Shown: one piece after another, positions 10,547 to 22,130 of the stretch | How positions within the stretch are numbered: position 1 is the first letter of the stretch | Layout of the letters: each line of letters starts with the position of its first letter | Source: Siphonodentalium dalli | Lineage: Eukaryota; Mollusca; Scaphopoda; Gadilida; Siphonodentaliidae | NCBI GenBank assembly: GCA_032622095.1 | Contig: CP136061.1 | Location: 130,524,754-130,588,753 of the forward strand | Direction: 5' to 3' | DNA: 64,000 bases | Program-made: the position numbers and the translations under genes | Notes under the pieces: generated by a model | The model's database searches: none | Seen by the model: only the letters and a program-made list of their open reading frames with translations | What the model was told of the DNA's origin: nothing

Positions 10547-11160
10547 CTAGCAATACGTTTGGTTCAGTTCAATCACGAGTAACCGGTGGAAAGGAAGGGG
10601 TACACAACCGACGAACGCAACACTTTTTGAGCATAGCGCATTCGAACATCAAAATCCTTGAAAATAAAGAGACCGGAAACATCCACCAGTGCCGGAAAGC
10701 AATTTCTTCGGAAATGGTAGGGAATTTTCCGAATAGATCATGTGCAGTATTTGGATTCTGCTTAAATTCTATAGCGTGCAACAATCCTCCACTCATCATA
10801 TTCTTCACAGGAATGTGGCGACAGGGGTTTTGTTTTGGGGAGGGTTTGGGTATCTTACACCCCCTCCAAGAGTTGGAAATATCATAACCTGACACAACAT
10901 TAGTTGGAAATTTCACACCAACAATATGTTGAAATTGTTCTTGTAGTTTGATTTTCCAACAATTTTTTGCTAGGAAAATTGTTGTTTTTTTTAGACCAGC
11001 ATGTGCATATATTCTCCTACTTTTTGGTAAAAAATGATTGACTGAGAAGGCCATCAGTTGGAAATTTACCGACCTTATTTGGGTGTCAGGTTGGAAATTT
11101 CCCGGTGAATCACATCACCGATAGCGTGTGTCGTTAACACTATAGCGAAGATACCTTGTG
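10547..11160. other. unidentified stretch with a 161-codon minus-strand open frame
   Basis: A minus-strand frame (11054-10569) is open for 161 codons, but shows no family resemblance. Its N-terminal half derives from repeated TTGGAAATTT-type phrases and AT-rich runs. Codon use does not look constrained, and no splice or promoter context supports a gene. Most likely a chance frame in repeat-derived sequence. Confidence 0.35.
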
Positions 11161-11264
11161 CGTTCAGCGGCTACCAAATAAACTACATGGTTTATAAAAT
11201 AAACCCACTTGGTGAATACTGCCCCAATTGTCGGAAACCTCGATAATTGGTATTCTTGTTTAAG

Positions 11265-11405
11265 TCGTTGCCATAGCAACCGAGCAACTTCGTGTTATGT
11301 CTACCCATTTTTTTTGAAAGCATATAACCTATATACATATCGAAGTCCACATATAGTCAGTTCTCCACACGAGAATCCTACGGGGGTCTATGGTGGGGCC
11401 AGTAC
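11265..11405 (-). repeat. inverted partner of 2965-3110
   Basis: See 2965-3110. The reverse complement contains the same ordered blocks (GCCATAGACCCCCGTAGG, CTCGTGTGGAGAACTGA, ATGGGTAGACATAACACGAA, GTTGCTCGGTTGCTATGGCA). Confidence 0.75.
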
Positions 11406-11603
11406 TATAGGCACACAACGAAGAGATTATATTTTCAACGCAACGTAAAGCATACCGCATACCTTATAGATAGATACCTTATATGACGTGCGTCGCGACG
11501 TTTCTTGTTTTAAATCGATAAAAGACGGTGGTTGTCTTCGAAGCAAAGGAAAATCTACTTGTATTAAATATAAGTGTTAGTTGATTTGACAGGTTTTACA
11601 TTA

Positions 11604-11990
11604 GAGACCTTTCGCAAAATCACGAATACGATTACGGAAATATCCTGCCAGTATACAGTCAAAATTCGATCTTTATGCACGGGGGTTCTTATGTGAGACG
11701 AAATATACCCTACGCAGTTTAATTATGTGCATATGTGTCAAGAATGTGCCACCAGTCCTGCTTGGGGACGCTCTAGCGTGTATCCGTGTAGTGTATTACA
11801 CACGGATAAGAACAAGGCATCTGAAAAAGACACGCATTACTTTTTTCCATCAAATACATGTGTAACTGAATATAGTGGGGCATATGCCGTCTCACCAATT
11901 AGCCATCGTAGGTAAATTGTGATGGTGTCAACCGTACTAGGACAATACATCCTATCCGTAATCGTAAAAGTGATTTTTGCGAAAGGTCTC
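11604..11990. mobile_element. 387-bp MITE with TA target duplication
   Basis: TIRs start GAGACCTTTCGCAAAA and extend imperfectly over TCACGAATACGATTACGG. TA dinucleotides flank both ends (11602-11603 and 11991-11992). TA flanks with short TIRs point to a Tc1/mariner-mobilised MITE. The interior has a small inverted motif (ATCCGTGTAGTG / CACACGGAT near 11780). No coding capacity. Confidence 0.82.
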
Positions 11991-12124
11991 TATTATCCTA
12001 CAATTAATTTATTACAGATAATTGATTTGCAATATTGCATTTATTCCAATATCGAAATTATTAGCTGCAATTAATAATCGGAAGATCTGCGTTATAACGC
12101 AACATACGCACCATGTGAATGGCT

Positions 12125-12481
12125 AAGGCTAGGTACACGTAACTGCGTGGAACGCATCCGATTTGGGTATGCGGAAGTCGGATCAGTTTTCGTCGACTAC
12201 CAACATATGAATTTTCGATACGACAATCGGATGCGAATAACGCATACTACCAAAATGTTTGCAGTATGCGTCATTCGATCGAATAATCAAGAAATTCCAA
12301 TTCATGACGTAATATTTGGCATGCCTCTTCCTGGCCACGTGCAATCGAAGGTATATTTTAAAAACAAATAATATATCCAAATTGACAAAAACACCGGCAT
12401 TATTAAGCTATGACACATATACTTGCCTGAATATCGTATCGTTTTCGTGCGTAAATTCGCACGCGCTTTTCGCATATGTAT
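12125..12481. mobile_element. MITE family A, truncated copy
   Basis: Matches 1055-1640 in its right two thirds: CAATCGGATGCGAATAACGC, GCATACTA, ATTCGATCGAATAATC, GGCATGCCTCTTCCTGG.CACGTGCAATC, AATATATCCAAATTGACAAA and ACACCGGCATTATTAAGCTA. Its right border coincides with the point where the pseudogene 12482-15948 loses homology, so the element lies at the broken 3' end of that gene. Confidence 0.8.
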
Positions 12482-12690
12482 AAACTCTCTCTCCGGTGGT
12501 GCTCATGATCCTTAATCGATGATCCTTGCCCATAGCCATCGAAAACCAGTGAGCACACACCGTACTTGGTCTTAACATAGCTGCGCACTCTTCACTGGGG
12601 CTCATGCATGGTCCTTCATCCATGGGCCTTGCCCATATCCATCGAAAAATATTGAGCACACACCATACTTGGCCTTAACATCGCTTACAT
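12482..12690 (-). repeat. ~125-bp duplication inside the pseudogene
   Basis: CCTTGCCCATA.CCATCGAAAA, GAGCACACACC.TACTTGG and TTAACAT occur twice, near 12525 and 12628, each encoding the YGVCS..FDGYGQG block on the minus strand. A tandem duplication of the nuclease-like motif after or during decay. Confidence 0.75.
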
Positions 12691-15600
12691 ATTCTTTGCC
12701 CATTTAACTCTGTGAAGGAGAGCGCCACCATCGATGACAATAACTGCTTCCTTGGACGACGGTATTACCTCGATACCTTCAGTCAATGCATCTGCCAATT
12801 GTGCATTGGTTGGTTTTCGTATAGTATGGTCCTTGAAAAAAAGATGTTGGTATCATGGTCAGTTTATAACTGAAGTATATTTATCGATGTCTTCTTTTCG
12901 TTGAGCGATGGATATTAGTCGTGAGAAAAAAACTGTAGGATTATAATACCGACTCGGTTGTTTACGATTTTAACTCCAGGAGTATAACTGAGCGTCCGAA
13001 CCTGCTCTTTTTTCCCTACAGACACATCGGCAACAACGATGTTATCTAAGTGCTCTTGAGCCAACCAACTCTGTCTCGTCGCAATTAATTTTGTCATCTT
13101 AGCCTTCAATAAAACCAGAAGAAGGGGAACTGAGTCGTGAGTCATTTGGCTCAGTCATTAGAGATGCCGAGTTCGACATGTTGTTAACTGGTCTTGTGTT
13201 TTGTGTTTGTTAAGTCTGTATTCGGACACATCTGTGCATGGTATAAACCCATTCCTGGCGAACAGATTCAGTTATGCCTCTTCCTCGCGTATGTCCTCCC
13301 CGACTTTATATTGGAACGCACCATGACTTGCTCAACAACTAGTTCACTTGAAAGTCCTGACCAAACATATTGCTCATTCGAATAGTATTAACACAATCCC
13401 TCGATAAAAACACTTGTATAACCATGGATATTTCTTGGGCAAATATAAGCGAAAGCTTTTCGCATAGTGCACATGGCCAGTGGCGGCAAACGAATTTAAC
13501 ATTTTCCCAACAACTACTAAATGGAGATTCCAATATCCTGTCATCTCAGCTCGAATGGTATCTTTCAACATTTCTATATACTCCATGTAATGTGACCAAA
13601 GTTTGGATGTTCTTGATTTCTGGCTAAGCTATGTCTTGTAATATAACATAAGTTCTTTCAATTTGAGCAGTTCTATTGAATCGGATACAGCCGAAACTGG
13701 ATGGACTCATCGAATGCTTTTTCATGCAGCTTATTTATTGCTTTCACTTCAGCCTGACTAAGCTTCTCTTCGAAACTATCAGTACCAGTTGCAGCGATTC
13801 GTTCGATTGCCGATTCTTAGACATTTGATTTTGCAGATACTTCGGTATCTGATGTTGCGTTTGATGCCGTTTCGACTTGGAAATTTCATTTGAATCCTCA
13901 GAGATCAATTCACCCAACAGCTCATATGTAAGGACTCCGTCCACAAGGAAATGACATATGAGTGCTCGCGAGAATGCCTTCCCAGAAAGCATCGTGGCAA
14001 CTACGTTTGAACCATAAGCGTTTTCAAGAGCGTCATTTAACCCCGAACCATTCATCATGGTACCAATGCTACCCATGAAACTCATCATCAGGTGGAAGCC
14101 GCGAGCTTACAAACTATTCCAAGTGAATTGGCTTCAATTATCTCAATCGCTTTGAACCAAATTGGCTAATCAAACGTCAAGCATGGAGTCACGATTTCCA
14201 ACTGTGTCGTGTGATTCTGAATATACATACATCAAAGTGGAAAACAAACAAAAAGACTCATCTGATGGGTTGATGTCTATTATTGGTAGAAAAATAACTT
14301 CTGACTTGGCTGAAGGTGCTGAGCTCTTTGAAGAAAAGATTTGTTCCATAAATCCAGACCAGTTCTATATATCTTTCATTGCTCGATTTGAAAGCCAACC
14401 GCAATGCCGTAACAAATTAATATTCAAACCTGGATATGGGTATGTGTATGGTTTTGTAACACAAGCAAGGGTCGGTACTTTATTGTGGATAATCCCAGCC
14501 ATGTAGGTTTTAAATATTGTATGATAGGCACAGCCTTGTCTTCGGTTAGTTCTTCAACCGTAATACGTTTTTGACGAGTGATCACTTTTGATATAGGTGT
14601 AAGTAGGGTGTCATTATTCTGAGCTGAAACTGCGAGTATCGCAATACAATGGACAGAACCTCTACCATCAATAGTAGCGACGTTGTGGTCGACGTTATCT
14701 GCTATCCACCGAGTAAAGGTGCATGGAAAATACTCCACAAGTGTACTCTGAAGATTTTCCACATGGATCACTGATTGCTTGTACAAGTAATTGAAACCCA
14801 CAATTTAGATAGTTCATCAACAAGCCAACTTGACCCCCGAACTCGTGACACATTTCAACCCCAACACCAAAAAGGGTAGGGTAATGACAGATCGGGATCT
14901 CGCATATTGCACGATACTGTGACGAATGTTTGATTTAAGATGGAACTAGTATCTTCAGAAACATTTGCAAATGGCGAGAAATCCATTTATTTCTGTTGTA
15001 AATATTCCCTATCTCCTCGCTTGTGGGGTAGGTTTTCTTATGATATGTCAATTCCCGCAACTTTGCCCTAATCATCTTCGCGGCGGTCACAACAACCTGT
15101 CTGCCCCCTCCTCTATGTCGCTTTTCTTATTCGCATATCACTTGCATTTATCAAGTACTTGGCATATCTTTGAAGTAAATGACGTTACTACTCCCATACC
15201 TTCTTCCAATTTTTGTTCAAGGCGTTTTATAGAATAGGATTCTGATCCAATTGCTAGCTCTACCATTTGAGTACGTAACTCTGGCAGAGTATACAGTTCT
15301 GTACCACACCCAGACTCCAGCCATACACACAACGAATCAAATGAGCGTTGCATTTTGACACTTGCTCTTTCTGCCCTGTGGTTTTTTTCTCAGCTGGATA
15401 CTCATTGAGTTCTCCCAAGAACACAGAGAAACAAGATGCATGATATACGGCCTTTGCAGCAACGAGATCAATTCAACTTAAAAATTCTGAACCTTCAATG
15501 CCCACGAATCCTCTCTTATTCGGAAATGTTCTAAAACTTTGTCTCTAATAGGGAGAGTCGCTACTGTTCGTACTTGCCCTCTATATGGACGACGGGGATC

Positions 15601-15948
15601 TGGTATAGCACCATTTCCATATATGAAGTAGTCTTCTTTGAAATTAAATAGGTCTTGTGTATACCTCATTTTTTTCTTAAGACTGGAACCATATCCATAC
15701 CAGCAGGATTTACACTGAAGGTTCTTTTCCTATAAGTGAAACCAGGCCTACAGTCTTCATGGACCAATTCCTTACCAATGGGTGTGTTTTTTTGTTGACC
15801 TTTTAAATATTCATATAAGTGGTTATATCCCCGCTTATCAGAGAAGTTAATCAAATTCTCCAAACCTTTTGCCATAACTTTTACCAATGGATTTCCCTGT
15901 TTCCTCACTTTGCTGCCCTACATGTACATACGGGGTTTGTTCGGCCAT
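12482..15948 (-). pseudogene. decayed multicopy invertebrate gene with a C-terminal nuclease-like block
   Basis: Successive minus-strand frames, shifted several times, read as one protein. From the 5' side: KGLENLINFSDKRGYNHLY with VHEDCRPGFTYRKR (15.9-15.7 kb), RIREDSWALKVQNF and DLVAAKAVYHASCFSVFLGE, LCVWLESGCGTELYTLPELR (15.3), SLPPLLFGVGVEMCHEFG (14.9), NLQSTLVEYFPCTFTRWIAD (14.75), LPIIDINPSDESFC (14.25), MMSFMGSIGTMMNGSGLNDA (14.09), EMTGYWNLHLVVVGKMLNSF (13.5), VIVIDGGALLHRVKWAKNM (12.7) and VFDGYGQGSSIKDHEHHRRE (12.5). I recognise this order from a large uncharacterised protein family, repeated in many invertebrate genomes, whose end resembles FEN1/PIN-type nucleases ('VFDGY..G.S.KDHEH.RR'). 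The family identity is from memory and the nuclease assignment is inference. At least five frameshifts or stops make it dead. The downstream acidic residues expected of such a nuclease are missing because MITE 12125-12481 borders it. Confidence 0.75.
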
Positions 15949-16860
15949 CGTTGAACGCGCACCAAATCAAACGAGAGAATAGTTGAGAATGAAAATAAAA
16001 ACTCAACCAAGAACAAAGTTGTATGCATATGCAATAAGCCTTCTGTGTATGTTGGCACCGTTATGTTTCAACAGAAGGCGAAAAATAAACAAAATGACAC
16101 TCAAAACACCTATCAAAACAACGATAGATAAGAAATTATTTGCCACTACACACTTGAAGAAACAATCGCTGCGTTATATCTGATAGTTATACTACAGAAC
16201 TAATTGAATGTATCGCCTTGGACCATTACAGAGCGTTCAGCATGGGTAATTTAGTCTTTTCACAGTATATCGCTATGATCACGCAAGAATGATAAATTCG
16301 AGACTGACTATGTAGTTAAATGAAAGCTATTAAAGAGCGTTTAATAAAACGGACTTTCATCATGATATGAGATGAGAAATACGTTTTACATTGTCCATAT
16401 TTATGTAAATATATTATCTGATGACCTTACAATTATATACAACGAAACAGGCGGAAACAACCTTTATCTAGATCACTTAGCGCATGTAGTCACAATTACC
16501 TTAATATTTTACGTCAGACCCCACCCCAATTCAGGGCACCAAAGCGGATTTTGGATATGTTATACAAGAACGTCCCCTCTTTCCAACGCTACCAAATTTA
16601 GCGTGTTAAGAATTTTTCCGGGTATACGTATAGTTCCTATATTTCAGCACACCCTGAACATCAACAATATACCCTTCCAACTCATGGAAATACACTGAAA
16701 TTTACTGAAATGAGAGAACTCTCCCTTCCCTTTGGTATTCGTAACGCATGTCCGTTATTGGGCAAAAACGGACGGGGAAACGGACCTGTGAGAAAGAACC
16801 AACGGACCGTTACTAGAAACGTACTCTGACACGCGTCCACAAGTGTGAAAGCGGCCAAAG
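15949..16860. other. no recognisable feature
   Basis: AT-rich sequence. The longest open frame is 108 codons at 16372-16698 on the + strand and has no recognisable domain. Possibly promoter-side flank of the pseudogene. Confidence 0.4.
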
Positions 16861-17110
16861 ATATGTACACATCCCTGCGTATTATCGTATGCGTGTAGAA
16901 TTATGCGTAAAACACATGCGAAGTTATGCACGGAAACGATACGATATACAGGCAAGTATATGTGTCGCTATAGCTTAATAATGCCGGAGTTTTAGTCAAT
17001 TCGGATATATTATTGGTAAAACAAATCTACGTTCGATTGCACGTGGCGAAGAGGAAGAGGCATGCCAAAATTTAATATTACGTCATAAATGGGAATTACT
17101 TGATTGTCTT
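16861..17110. mobile_element. MITE family A, half copy
   Basis: Aligns with the left half of 1055-1640: CCTGCGTATTATCGTATGCG, CGGAAACGATACGATAT, CAATTCGGATATATTATTGG, CGATTGCACGTGGCGAAGAG and GGCATGCCAAA, then TACGTCATAAATGGGAATTA. The right half, including the terminal repeat, is missing. Confidence 0.8.
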
Positions 17111-17129
17111 CACTGCAGTTATTTTTCTT

Positions 17130-17340
17130 TTAAACCAGGTTTAGGCTGAGATGACAAATCCGTCTTTTCAGGACCGCGCTTTACATGGGTGGAGCTGTAC
17201 ATAATATTGATTAGCGGTGTAGCTATACGAGGCGAGAGTGGCAGTTGGTATTATCATGTCACAATCGATTCATTCGCACATGAGCGTGTGCGCCTGTTCG
17301 CGTTGGTGTAAACAGTATTTAATCCATATAATTCATAAAG
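17130..17340 (+). repeat. diverged tandem-family unit, cut by the LINE
   Basis: AATCCGTCTTTTC.GAC, GGGTG.AG.TGTAC, TATTA.CATGTCACAAT and GATTCATTCGCACA match 19300-19470 in the same order and orientation. The LINE relic at 17919-19141 sits between the copies, which suggests it inserted into a tandem array. Confidence 0.7.
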
Positions 17341-17918
17341 TAATTACAACATAATAACAAGTTATGGTATGGAGGGGATTCGACAGCAAGCTGATAGCTT
17401 ATATGTGTCGTCTCCGATTACGGTGTTACCGAGCCAACGTCGTGAGTATGCTTGAATTAAGTGCGATGTATTTCAGACAATTTGATGTTCACAGTTGGCG
17501 TTTATTTAGTTTTTGTCTCGCATCAACTCATGGAGTGGGCTCGTTCGATAGGTGTGTAGATATTAAGTTTAATGGAATAAACGGTTTAAGTGAGTCTAAG
17601 CGTTGGTATTAATAATAATTGGTGTTAGACAAGTTAATATCAGATAGTGGGAGAAAACGGGAGAATTAGATAGTAATGTTTCAGATAGAAGAGAATTTAA
17701 ACATATGTGGACAATCTGATGTAGACAGAATTATTTTGAAGAGCTGACCTATAGCATCTGAGCCGACGTCGGACCACGGTAACAGTTCATATGAATTCGA
17801 ACGCGGAATGTTTTCTTATGTGATCAGGTTATAAAATAGCTCATTGTTGCATATCTTCCGATTTGATTTGGTTAATATGCGCGTGTGTGGTTTAACGGAC
17901 GAGTCCTCGGGGACATTA
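17341..17918. other. possible LINE 3' region, otherwise featureless
   Basis: Lies directly downstream of the minus-strand LINE relic and could be its 3' untranslated tail. No second copy in the window is available to confirm that. Confidence 0.35.
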
Positions 17919-19141
17919 CTAATTGAATCGTTTGGTGCTTAGGATATATTTTTGTACTTCTCTGAAAATGGTTATATTATCGTCATGTGAGAGTTCAGCG
18001 GAACCACGGAGTAGCACCTCGGTTGTAATGTTACAAAGGCCAGACACTGTGGATAGAAATGAAGATCTTTGTGAGTCGTATCTTGCGCATTCGAGTAAAT
18101 AATGTTCGGTATCCTCTAGCTCAGCGCAAGTACACATGCGTTGGCCAGAAACAAAATTTGAATAGGTGTGGTAATTTAAGTGGCTACAGTGCAGTCTAAG
18201 TCGAGAGTGCAAGACCTGTGCGTCGCGTGTGTAGGCATAATAAAAACCATTTAGGGATGTTGTTCATGTTAGAATTCAATGACGTTGAGAATGTCACTAT
18301 TGAGTCCATGGCAATCCTGCTTATGTCAAGGTTATTCCACAGAGTGGTTGTCGAGGGAAGGAAGGATCTTCTGTGATATTCATTATCGAAAACTGGAACC
18401 ATAAAACATTTGCCTTGTCTGGTGACACGCCCCGATATCTGACTGTGAGTTGGAGGTACTAAAGTTCTTAGATATATTGGTGCCTGGCCATACACCATCT
18501 TGTAGAATAGCTTCAGTTTGTATTTTTCACGTCGTGATTTTAAGGTTTCCCAACCAGTTTCTGCAAGGAGTGTAGACTTACTGACATACCTAGTGGCACC
18601 CGTTACGATACGAGTTGCTTCATACTGTATATCTTCAATAACATCAATAATTCCTGTTGCACACAACCATCCCAGACTACACAAGAAAATTCAAGAACTG
18701 ATCGAATCCGAGTGAAGTAACATTTTTCAAGACTAGCTCTGTCAAGATAAAATCGATATTTTCTTAGTAGGGAAATACGTTTCCAGGCAGTATTCGTCAT
18801 TGCATTGATGTGGGGACTCCAGCAGCCATCTTTACTCAAAATAACACCGAGATGCTTGTGTGATTGACTTCCTTAATGGGCTGTTGAATCTGTTGATTCA
18901 TTGTCAGAGTTGGGTGGTTTAGAGTATTGCGTTTTCGAGTGCACGTCAATGCCTCTGTCTTAAGTTCATTGAATTTAACAAGCCATGTAGAGGACCATTC
19001 TTCAAATCGTTTAATATCATGTTGCATCATAATTGCCCCAGTGTTTGGGTCATCAGTTGTCAGCGCAATCGAAGTGTCGTCGGCAAAAAGACGAATATTA
19101 CATGTCATGTTGTCAACAATGTCGCGTTGAGTGTGTGACAA
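17919..19141 (-). pseudogene. LINE reverse transcriptase relic with Cys/His C-terminus
   Basis: Four overlapping minus-strand frames, each shifted against the next, form the second half of a non-LTR polymerase. The first (19141-18836) carries the catalytic block FADDTSIALTTDD and a WSSTWLVKFNELKTE thumb segment. Next come LLRKYRFYLDRASLEKCYFT (18839-18603) and a 162-codon frame (18684-18196) with YEATRIVTGATRYVSK and WETLKSRREKYKLKLFYKMV. The last frame is RLRLHCSHLNYHTYS plus C-x-C...EDTEHYLLEC (18212-17919). The Cys/His tail is a hallmark of one group of invertebrate LINEs. The 5' RT motifs and the endonuclease are missing. At least three frameshifts. Confidence 0.9.
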
Positions 19142-19144
19142 TAA

Positions 19145-19650
19145 TAATTTTTATACCGGCCTGTCTGTTGTCCACCCGACTGGGTAGTTTGATTGCGTGC
19201 TTACCTCATCGAATCAGCCAAGCACGGAACGATCACAAACACCTTCTTTGACTCGGCTTGGCTAGACCCTCGGCATATGTTTAAACTCGGAGGTTTAAAC
19301 TGGAGATAACGAATCCGTCTTTTCTGACGGATGATTTCACGGGTGAAGTTGTACAAAACACCTATTGACGGCGTGTCTACACGGTTAGAGTGTTGGCTTG
19401 GTATTACAATGTCACAATTGGTTCATTCGCACACTGGGTTGTTATAAAAGTTCGCGTTAACTGATGGTGTGGCAATAACCAATAGATTGCTTGTGGTCCG
19501 CCTGGCAAATGGGTAGTTTGATTGCATTCTCATTTCATCGAATGGGCTAGACAACGAACGACCACAAACGCTCCACGAGACTGGATTCGACTGAACCGTC
19601 AATGTATGTTTATACCCGGTGGTTTAAGCTGGAGATGACGAATGGGTCAT
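19145..19650 (+). repeat. ~340-bp tandem repeat, about 1.5 copies
   Basis: The blocks TGGGTAGTTTGATTGC, TCATCGAAT, GGTTTAA.CTGGAGAT.ACG and AATCCGTC recur between 19145-19330 and 19490-19650. The intervening half matches 17130-17340. Non-coding. Confidence 0.75.
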
Positions 19651-20159
19651 ATTTGTTTATGATTGTAGAATCTGATTTGCAAATGGATCACGAAACTGAT
19701 TTCCCAATGCAGTGCATCCATCTAGATGTAGCTACTTCGTTATTCAGTGTCAGCAGTTCGTTACATGTCGAGTGATTCACTTTATTTTGGCTACTAATCC
19801 ACCGGGAACAAACTGTACCGAACATGGACCATGCTTCTAATTTGTGTCTTTGTCGAGTCAGTTAGAAATGTTAATATCATCATTATATTATACAGCATTG
19901 CTGATAAATGCATAGAACGCAGAGGAGTTCTTTGATTGTCAACAAACACGGATCGGTTTTCCACATTAAATTCATCGTCAATCATCACAGTTCAGCCCGT
20001 TGCCCGTAGTATTTCCTTTAATTTAAGGTGACTCATACTCTTCTAGCCTCCATAAATGACTCGTTCTTGACTAAATGGAGTCTCCCATTCATGTATAACT
20101 GTATACATTGGAATGGTATATAAGCCACGGGAGGGGGGTGTTCCGCATATAAATATACA
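19651..20159. other. no recognisable feature
   Basis: No repeat partner, domain or hairpin recognised. A short minus-strand frame at 19988-19794 shows nothing. Confidence 0.4.
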
Positions 20160-20366
20160 CGATACGAAATTTCCAGTTCGAGTAATTATCTCCATCAAAC
20201 AACCAACTAACCTGCTAACCTTGTAAGATCATTACACAGAACAACAAGTTCACAAACCTTAACACAAAACACGACTAACACCAATATCAATATCTAGGTT
20301 AGCGGGCTCACGCCCTAGATGGCTCCTTGGGCGCTGATGAATGTCCTCGGGCGGCATAGATACGCT
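20160..20366 (+). repeat. family R copy 2, left half
   Basis: Matches 9125-9290 (TATCTCCATCAAACAAC, AACCTGCTAACCTTGTAAGA, ACACGACTAACACCAATATC, AGCGGGCTCACGCCCTAGAT, CTGATGAATGTCCTCGG) and stops after GATACGCT at 20366. The matching continuation begins at 32156 with CGCTTGTCGTGGCCGTAG, overlapping by CGCT. One copy has therefore been split by 20367-32155. Confidence 0.85.
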
Positions 20367-20810
20367 CTCTAAAAAACACTGTGTAGAAACGCTACACACT
20401 TTGTACACATATATGTGTAACATCTGCTCTCCAACAATTATGTGTAGGAAACTGTAGAGCAATTTTGGTACACACAATATGTGTAGCTCTATACACACAT
20501 GTATGTGTATAGAGCAATTTTTGGTACACACAATATGTGTAGCTCTATACACACATGTATGTGTAGTCGCTATACACTTGTGTGTAGTAAACAGTTGGTA
20601 GACAGTTACTACACAGTTAGTACACAGATAATACACAGTTAGTGTGTACTTTATTTATACACATTTGTGTACATAGTACACAGTAGTGTGTACTTTATTT
20701 ATACACATCTGTGTAACAACCTACACAATTTTGTAGTATATAGTACCCAGTATTGTGCATATTTGGTACACACACTGTGTACCAACTAATCTATACACTT
20801 TATGTGTAAT
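20367..20810. repeat. TACAC/GTGTA-rich subterminal array
   Basis: Dense alternation of TACACA and TGTGTA on both strands. A 58-bp direct duplication occurs around 20459-20575 (TTGGTACACACAATATGTGT, then AGCTCTATACACACATGTAT). GTGTACTTTATTTATACACA also repeats at 20643 and 20686. The array can fold in many ways. Confidence 0.85.
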
Positions 20811-21111
20811 AAATTTACATGCATTCTTTTTGCAAATATTGGACATTTTTGGGTGATGTAGCAACTGTAATGTCGAATCAGAATCGCATGGTTGAGGCCA
20901 CTGAATTTAGGCCATCACAGTAAGAATGTTTGATATTGAAAGCCATAATTATTACTTCTTTTTTTTTATTAGCCAAAACAAATCATGAAAAACATGCTAT
21001 CATATGTTATATATGCTGAATGGACCTCATATTACATTGGCATTTACATGTACTGGTATAATAAATTTGCAATGACAATGAAATGGGCAAGAAAAGTTTA
21101 ACTCACTATTT

Positions 21112-21628
21112 ATCTAACTTTTCCGGTTCAATATAATTGTTTAATTGCCAATTTATTTTACAGGCAAATGACAATTCCAACTATGGGTGATGTTCGATCA
21201 ATTAAGTGTACTGGATGTATATCTAATAGCACATTCCTCGGGATTTTATTCTGGGTAACATTTTTCTGACAATGCTGTGTTTTCTCAACAAAATTTATCA
21301 ATATGATACTTTCATTCTCAGTTTTTGAAGCCACTTCTTCAATTGACAGGGCACGAGGATCTTCGGATTGACTCCAAGCCACCTCTCCCATGTCAATGAC
21401 ATGAAGATCTTTCAAAAACTGAGAATGAAAGTATCATATTGATAAATTTTGTTGAGAAAACACAGCATTGTCAGAAAAATGTTACCCAGAATAAAATCCC
21501 GAGGAATGTGCTATTAGATATACATCCAGTACGCTTAATTGATCGAACATCACCCATAGTTGGCATTGTCATTTGCCTGTAAAATAAATTGGCAAATAAA
21601 CAATTATATTGAACCGGAAAAGTTAGAT
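21112..21628. repeat. inverted repeat, ~215-bp arms
   Basis: The left arm, starting TCTAACTTTTCCGGTTCAA, and the right arm, ending GAACCGGAAAAGTTAGA, are almost identical over about 215 bp. They include GGCAAATGACAATTCC.AACT, GATGTTCGATCAATTAAG and TTCTGGGTAACATTTTTCTG. The ~85-bp loop carries one unit of the tandem family listed next. Strong cruciform potential. Open frames here (for example 21415-21158 minus) are not coding. Confidence 0.9.
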
Positions 21629-22130
21629 GCATTCAAGTTTATATTTTAATTGCTTGCATCCAGGATAAGGCATCGAAGTCACCTCTACAATTGACAGGGT
21701 ATGAGGATCTTTAGAATGACTCCAAGTCACCTCTCCCTTGTCAATGACAAGAGGATTTTTCAAAAACTGAGTGAGCATGAAAATATCATTTTGATAAGTT
21801 TTGACAAGAGGACACAACACTCTCCAAAAAGTATCAACCCATTAGTTATCATATACATGTATAACGGATTTGTGGAATGGAACTAACTTCAGAGAAAGTT
21901 GGCATTGAAATTCATATATACCGGTACAATAAAATGGCAATGACAATACAAACAATGCTATTATGAATAGAGTTACATGCATGTTACATGCATTTTAATA
22001 ATTGCTCTTATTCTGGAGTCAGCATCGAAGTCACCTCTTCAATTGACAGGGTATGAGGATCTTTGGAATGATTCCAAGCCACCTCTCCCGCATCAATGAC
22101 ATGAGGATTTTTCGAAAACTGAGCATATAT
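21333..22130 (+). repeat. ~350-bp tandem repeat, 3 copies
   Basis: The phrase TCAATTGACAGGGTATGAGG followed by ATCTT, GA.TGACTCCAAGCCACCT and TGTCAATGACATGAGGAT starts near 21338, 21690 and 22040. The intervening sequence diverges and carries ATACATGTATA-like strings. Confidence 0.8.

Noticed and set aside
10569-11054. 161-codon minus-strand open frame
   Set aside because: No domain, no splice or promoter context, and part of it is made of repeated TTGGAAATTT-like phrases. Probably chance.
14162-14506. 114-codon + strand open frame (begins MANQTSSMESRF)
   Set aside because: It is the antisense shadow of the pseudogene on the minus strand, whose reading there (LPIIDINPSDESFC, FMEQIFSSKS) continues the recognised protein.
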